This document shows, in pieces, positions 58,761 through 64,000 of a stretch of 64,000 nt of DNA. The DNA lies in the NCBI RefSeq assembly GCF_901709675.1, contig NC_051105.1:7992104-8056103 (forward strand). The letters run 5' to 3'. The DNA comes from Syngnathus acus. Its lineage: Eukaryota > Chordata > Actinopteri > Syngnathiformes > Syngnathidae. The position numbers were made by a program, and so were the translations under genes. Below the pieces are notes generated by a model. That model saw only the letters and a list, made by a program, of their open reading frames with translations. It was not told where the DNA came from and ran no database searches. Each line of letters starts with the position of its first letter. Positions within the stretch are counted from its first letter, which is position 1.

Positions 58761-61700
58761 CTTTTCCCCAATCATGTGACCGACCGCCTACTTCATCATG
58801 ATGCTTTCCGATGCTTACATCATGAAAATGAGTCACAGTGGCAAGCCTAGTTGGGAGAATTTTCCAACAAGCGTGCCATTCCAGCTCAGGTGTCTGTAGA
58901 AGGGATTTGTCGCTCCAGCCATGGGAACGAGCTGTCCTTGGGCGCAGGAATTGCTTTTTTTTTTTTATCGTTTTCATCATGACACATTTTCATCTTCTTT
59001 ATTTCATAGTAGTCTTTGAAGGTGCTGATTTCTTTCATCCTCACTTTTCGTGCAATGACTCATCCCTCGGAGCCTCCTGACATAAAAGTACATCTCAAGT
59101 TCACTTTGGTGACTCAACTTATAGACTCACCCCATCCAGAGTGTTATCAGGAGAGACTGCTGAGGACTAATGGAGAGTGAGAAAGAAGCGACAGCTGGCA
59201 TCATTGACACGCTCATTGAAGACGGCGTGTGCGTTACAATTATTGCTGCATTCATTTCACCTCTGAACACACTTTTACATCCCGACTGTAAAAATAAGTC
59301 GATCGTTCCTGCTCCGTTACTGCATAATGGATGATTTGGCAACAGTTTACGTTTAGATCTATAAATAACTAAAATGATTGTAGTGGCCTAGTCTACAGAA
59401 GTATATTATGAAGATTGGGTGCAATAACTTGTACAGTAATATTTTACAGACTAAAGTGGGGCAAGAGCAGTGCAGGAAATGTCAGTGGCCCCAAGGCCGT
59501 TCTATGCCTGCCGTGAAATTAGAAATTCCTTTCAACATCTTCTGTTCTTTGTGGCGCCGTGAGACAGGCCACCTTTGTTGCTCCTCGGCTTTGGCACATT
59601 TTGCCGTTCATGTGAAGTCTCTGAGGCAGGCAGCAGCAGACGGTGGCGGCGTGCTCGGGCCGTGACCGGCGCAGCTTTTGCGCTGTGTTGTTTCCATCAG
59701 TGGAGCCCCATGCCTGAGCTTTGGGGACCAGAGAGAAGAACACTGCTCTCCCTTCAATTATTCAACGTATCCTCCGAGAAGCAGCCAGCACTGCCGGGAA
59801 CTTACCCTAGCACGAGTCGAGACTCTCATTCCTGCTGATACACTTGCTGCGTCGCTTCAGTACAGCCGACCGACCTATTTAGCTACCTCCATACCAAGCT
59901 GTTAGAAAAATGTATATATATATGTTATCATGCGTTCTCTAATCAATGCTTTACCGCAATATTACTGCAATATATGCTTGCTGTTTGGCCCTGCTGTTTT
60001 TATGATGTACCACAGAAGAGAAAAGCAATACCAACTTTGAATCCCATCTCGATTTGAATCGAGAAACAGTAAGAAAAAAATATTCATCAGGTTTTATTAT
60101 TTTTTTCCTCGCCGGTGTGACCTCCCCCCGTGCATAATCGCTCAACAGAGAAGAAAAATAATCCTAATGCACCAAGAACCTGGAGGTCTGGTGCAGCCAA
60201 TCAGCTCCCGCTGGCCAAAGGGCTTAGCTGTCATTTACATGCTAATGTTGTTATAGAGGAGGCCCTGGCGCAGTGGATGGGATGGAAGAGGGGGGATTGG
60301 GTATTTTCTTGTGGTGACTGAGTACTTGACTACAGTACAGCTAGGCAGGAAAATCACATCTGCTGCTCCTCATCTGGTGCAGCCAGCAGGTCCGTGTTAT
60401 ACAAGTTTAATCAAATGGGTCCTCCGTGGCACACACACACACACTGCAGATGAGCTGTGTTCATCACTCGTTTCTTTCTGTATGGATTTGTGCATTTTAA
60501 TTGACGCAGTCCTAAATTCCACCTGGTTGGGTTCCCGTGTTTAATATCACGACACAACCGTATTGTAAGTTGCAGAGATATTGCACAGTGTAAAATGTGA
60601 AAAGTCCCAAAGAATAATTCCATGTGTGGGAAAATATGATTTTAGTTATTTTGGAGACAATATCTGAGTGACTGCAAACTGTTTCCCTACCATCTGCTTC
60701 TACATAAAAGCCCCATGTTGTTTTTTCTCTTAAATGCATGGCTTGATCTCTCTGATCGAGCCACAGACCGGTTTTATGGTTCACGGTGAGCTCACCCATG
60801 CAGATGCACTTCAGTACGGTCAGGTGTCCAATTTACCGGCTTAATTAAACGTGCCTCCTCCCAGCAGACTCGCTGCGGAAATATTGATGCCGAGCAAATA
60901 GATGAAACATGGCTTTCAAATGCTGAGGAAGTTAATAGTCTTCATGATTATTTAAATTCCAATTATTTCTCCTAAAATGGTTTTGAAACTGTAAGAATTT
61001 GAAAGCAGACCTGTGTCAATGAATGAATGATGGTGTTTGACTATAAAAGGCTTTACGGGGATGTTCAGATTTCCACTTTACTGCTCCGCAGTTGGAGTGA
61101 TGTGCTTTTCAGGGTATTTCTCCTCAAGTTCTTGAAACGTGAATGGCAACACAAAGCTCACCCTGGGGTGCCATCATAGCAAACAGCTCATAATGCACCA
61201 ACTCCCTTGGAATGTTTTTTTATTTTTTTTTATGAAGCAGTTTTTTGATTTAGACTTGCTTACATTCTGATGGTTTTCTTATATTTTCCGTCTGCTTGAA
61301 GCCACCTGTGTCCAGCTCCTCTATTTCTTGGCAGCACTTTAGAAGATAACTCAAAACGAAGAACGCAATAAACAGATTTGCTGAATTGCAGTATGAAAGA
61401 GCAGATTTATTGTCAGTGTCATCTCAGGAATTTGTTTCCCACTTGTACTCTTTTGTAACGTTGAAGTCAATTTGAAGAGACTTGGTTCCGAGAAGTGTTT
61501 GTTTATTTTCTGGTAAACCTTGAACAGACTGCATGAATATAGCAATCTACCGACGTCATCCATATTTTGAGGTCTGAGAGCAGGCTAGGGCTTTGCATTT
61601 TGCCTTGTGGCGGACATGTTGAAGGCTTGCACGAATGTAAACAAAGTCTTATTGCAAAGGTTTCATTTCTCCTTCATCTAGTACCGTCGGTCTCTTCTGG

Positions 61701-64000
61701 GAGGCGCTTGCATGTAAACAGAGAAGAGTTTAATTCCCTTATGATTGTAACTTGCTTTAGTGGATTTGTGAACTAATGGTAAAGGCAAAGAACAATTGAT
61801 GCACTTGCGAAGTCGGCTGAAAAGCAAACTAGCTAATGAAGCTCGGAGTCTAAAAATCACTTTATTTCAAATGCTTGGACTACAATTTTAACTTTTGAGC
61901 TGCAAGGAAATGAAAAGACTAAAGGAGGGTATCTTTAGGGAAATCTCAAATAACATTGTAAATGATTCAAAAGTAACCTTTGCGACATGTGGGCCCCTTT
62001 AGCAAGAGCGGATCACGCAAGTTCAAATGCAAATGAGCGACAACTGATGTCTCTTTGTGACCTCCCCGGTGACGCTTACCCCTGTCATCAGTCAAGCCGG
62101 AAAATGACAATTTATCAGAGGGAACACCATGACCGCACGTCATGTGTTGGAGAAAAGAAAAATAGTTTGCTCGCCTACAAAATGTCAGATATGTGGATGA
62201 TGATGATGCATTTCCTAGATTTGTAGGGTAGCCTAAACCGACTTTTGAAATGACCACGCACGCACATGGAAGGGAAGTTAAAGGGAGTGTGGATCTGTAC
62301 CCAGAATCTCCTCTCTATTTTGGGTCAGACACTGCAGGGCTAATGAATAATTGACATGCAGGGAACGAGGCGCTGCACTCCCAATGACACTTGCTGTTTA
62401 GCTAGCTTATCATGCTATCGTCACGCTCTCATCTCGCCCACTCACTGGATACTTGTCAAGTGCTCGCGGGTGGGCTGCATCCTGCACACCTGCACGCATC
62501 ACATGAGTCACAAGAATGTATTAATAATTATAATTAAAATGTTTATTATTATGAGACCATCTGGTGTATTTCAGGCCAATCCATGACATTTGTGAAAATA
62601 ATAAGAATAGAGATCATATGATTTTGTGATATTGTTCAAATGAAAAATAATTTATCTACTTCTTGTAAACTTTAAAATGAAGTACAACCGTGGTGATTCT
62701 TTTATGTACCACAAGTATACTTCAAAACAGTCTCCTTGCGAGTCATGTTGGGCCAATGCGGCACAGTCCTTGAAATTGAAGAACCATTTTCAAAACCATT
62801 TCCTCGCTCAAGGTGTCTGCTAGTGGAATCACTCTGTGACAGTAAAAGCATCCTTTGATCGCTCGGTCACGTTTGAAGATAGAAATTAAAGAGTTGACAC
62901 TCCCAGAAAGTGCAGCACTGCAAAATTGCCTCGTTCGTTTTCGTCCTTACATGAGTTTGCATCATTATGCTCTACCTAACTGGCCTTCATCTCATCTCTT
63001 CCTCGCTGTGGTCGTTCGGGGCTCATGAACAAATCTATTCCAAATATTACAGATCTCAATGTGGACCTTTTGTGTTTTAAAAAAAAATATTAAATACAAG
63101 TTGCATCAGTGTCAGCGAACAAATAGTATTGAAAGGATTGTACTGTTGTTTTCCTTTATGTCATCTGCATCAGCAGTTGATTCCCCACCAATCTTTATCT
63201 TCATGAAAATGCCTCTACCGTTTTCCAGAAACAAATGATCATTACATTCCATCTTATTCCGCAACGTTTCACTTGCCGAAAACAGAAAATCGATACGCTT
63301 TGCAGGAGGGCGAGGCTAAAAAGAGAAAATCAATGCGGCCCTGTCAAGGGGAGAACGGTCTCATGACATGGCAGACGCGGCAGCTTGTCACTTTCACATG
63401 CAATGAATTTGTCTTTCTTAATGCAAATCTATCGATGACAAAAGGGAAGGAAAAAATGTAGTTTTGTCAGTATTTATTGATAAGAAAATAATATAAGAAC
63501 ATAAAACTACATTCAACTGTGACACTGGTAGAAACCCAATTTATGTGAATGTTACCTTTGCTTGCCCCTTTAGCATTGTGACTAAAACAAAGTGTATGCT
63601 AAGTGATTTTTTTTTTTTTTTTGGTCAGGTAAATGTAGACATGCAAGTTGATATTTTTGAACACCACCATTTTTAAAAAAAATCTTTCAAATGACTGGTC
63701 GATTTTACCTTTTTTTTGGTATCTTTTTACTTTTTACCAATTGTCTTTATTTTACGAATAAGGGCTGTTTGTTATATATTGAACTCTAACATTCTATGCA
63801 TCACATAAACATATTTAGAATCATATTCATCTCTTTTAAAATGTGCACCCATTGACATTTGCACAGCTCCACAGCACAAAGTAACGTCAGCACTAGCCTA
63901 GCCTAGCTTCGCCCCGGATGACGTGACCACAATACAGTTTCGCTCCAAAGCTCATAAAGCAAATGACAATGTTCAATTCTAATAAAACTTTCTAAATGTA
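58761..64000. other. Gene-poor DNA, part 6, to the window end
   Basis: No recognised exon. Blocks at 59,480-59,900, 60,120-60,340, 61,980-62,200 and 62,340-62,520 have balanced composition and could be conserved elements. Perfect octamers ATGCAAAT occur at 62,027-62,034 and 63,421-63,428. A short CA run lies at about 60,430-60,444. The last 500 bases are AT-rich. Confidence 0.4.

Noticed and set aside
1-64000. CRISPR arrays, operons, prophage, riboswitches, rRNA or tRNA genes
   Set aside because: The window is vertebrate nuclear DNA; I saw no regularly spaced repeats with spacers and no RNA-gene signature. A tRNA or Rfam scan was not possible.

Overview
The window is nuclear DNA of a vertebrate, most likely a percomorph teleost fish. 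The genes are split into many short exons with GT/AG introns, the proteins match vertebrate families along their whole length, and introns are mostly about 100-1000 bp. Two dispersed fish-type repeats are present: a 172/173-bp MITE with CCGTAATTTTCGG ends and a tRNA-SINE-like or MITE-like element at about 20.34-20.60 kb. From memory both are common in pipefish and seahorses (Syngnathidae), so that family is a plausible but unproven source. There is no sign of prokaryotic, organellar or viral sequence.

Five complete protein-coding genes fill the first 41 kb. xrcc5 (Ku80; + strand, 693-6913, 21 coding exons, 731 aa) converges tail-to-tail on col6a2 (collagen VI alpha-2; - strand, 13806-7276, 27 coding exons, 1034 aa). 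After a 5-6 kb gap comes marchf4 (membrane RING-CH E3 ligase; - strand, 27592-19641, 4 exons, 384 aa). It is head-to-head with smarcal1 (annealing helicase; + strand, 29202-35334, 17 exons, 813 aa). smarcal1 then converges on nme8 (thioredoxin plus three nucleoside-diphosphate-kinase modules; - strand, 40676-35746, 15 exons, 623 aa). In human, XRCC5, MARCHF4 and SMARCAL1 are neighbours on 2q35, so the core order is ancient. col6a2 between xrcc5 and marchf4, and nme8 after smarcal1, differ from the human order.

The remaining 23 kb (about 40.9-64 kb) has no recognisable coding sequence. It is AT-rich, gene-desert-like DNA with microsatellites, one small non-LTR reverse-transcriptase fragment, a decayed AT-rich tandem repeat, candidate CTCF sites, octamer and homeodomain/POU motifs, and islands of more balanced composition that could be conserved non-coding enhancers. 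That last point needs cross-species alignment.

Two genes act in genome maintenance: xrcc5 in end joining and smarcal1 in fork remodelling. The others are an extracellular-matrix chain, a membrane-trafficking ubiquitin ligase and an axonemal/ciliary protein. They are linked by position and do not form a pathway. I found no new biochemical system. The most useful observations are a palindromic RFX X-box upstream of nme8, catalytic histidines kept in all three Nme8 kinase modules, a pair of CTCF-like motifs exactly 80 bp apart in marchf4 intron 1, and two MITE copies in opposite orientation.
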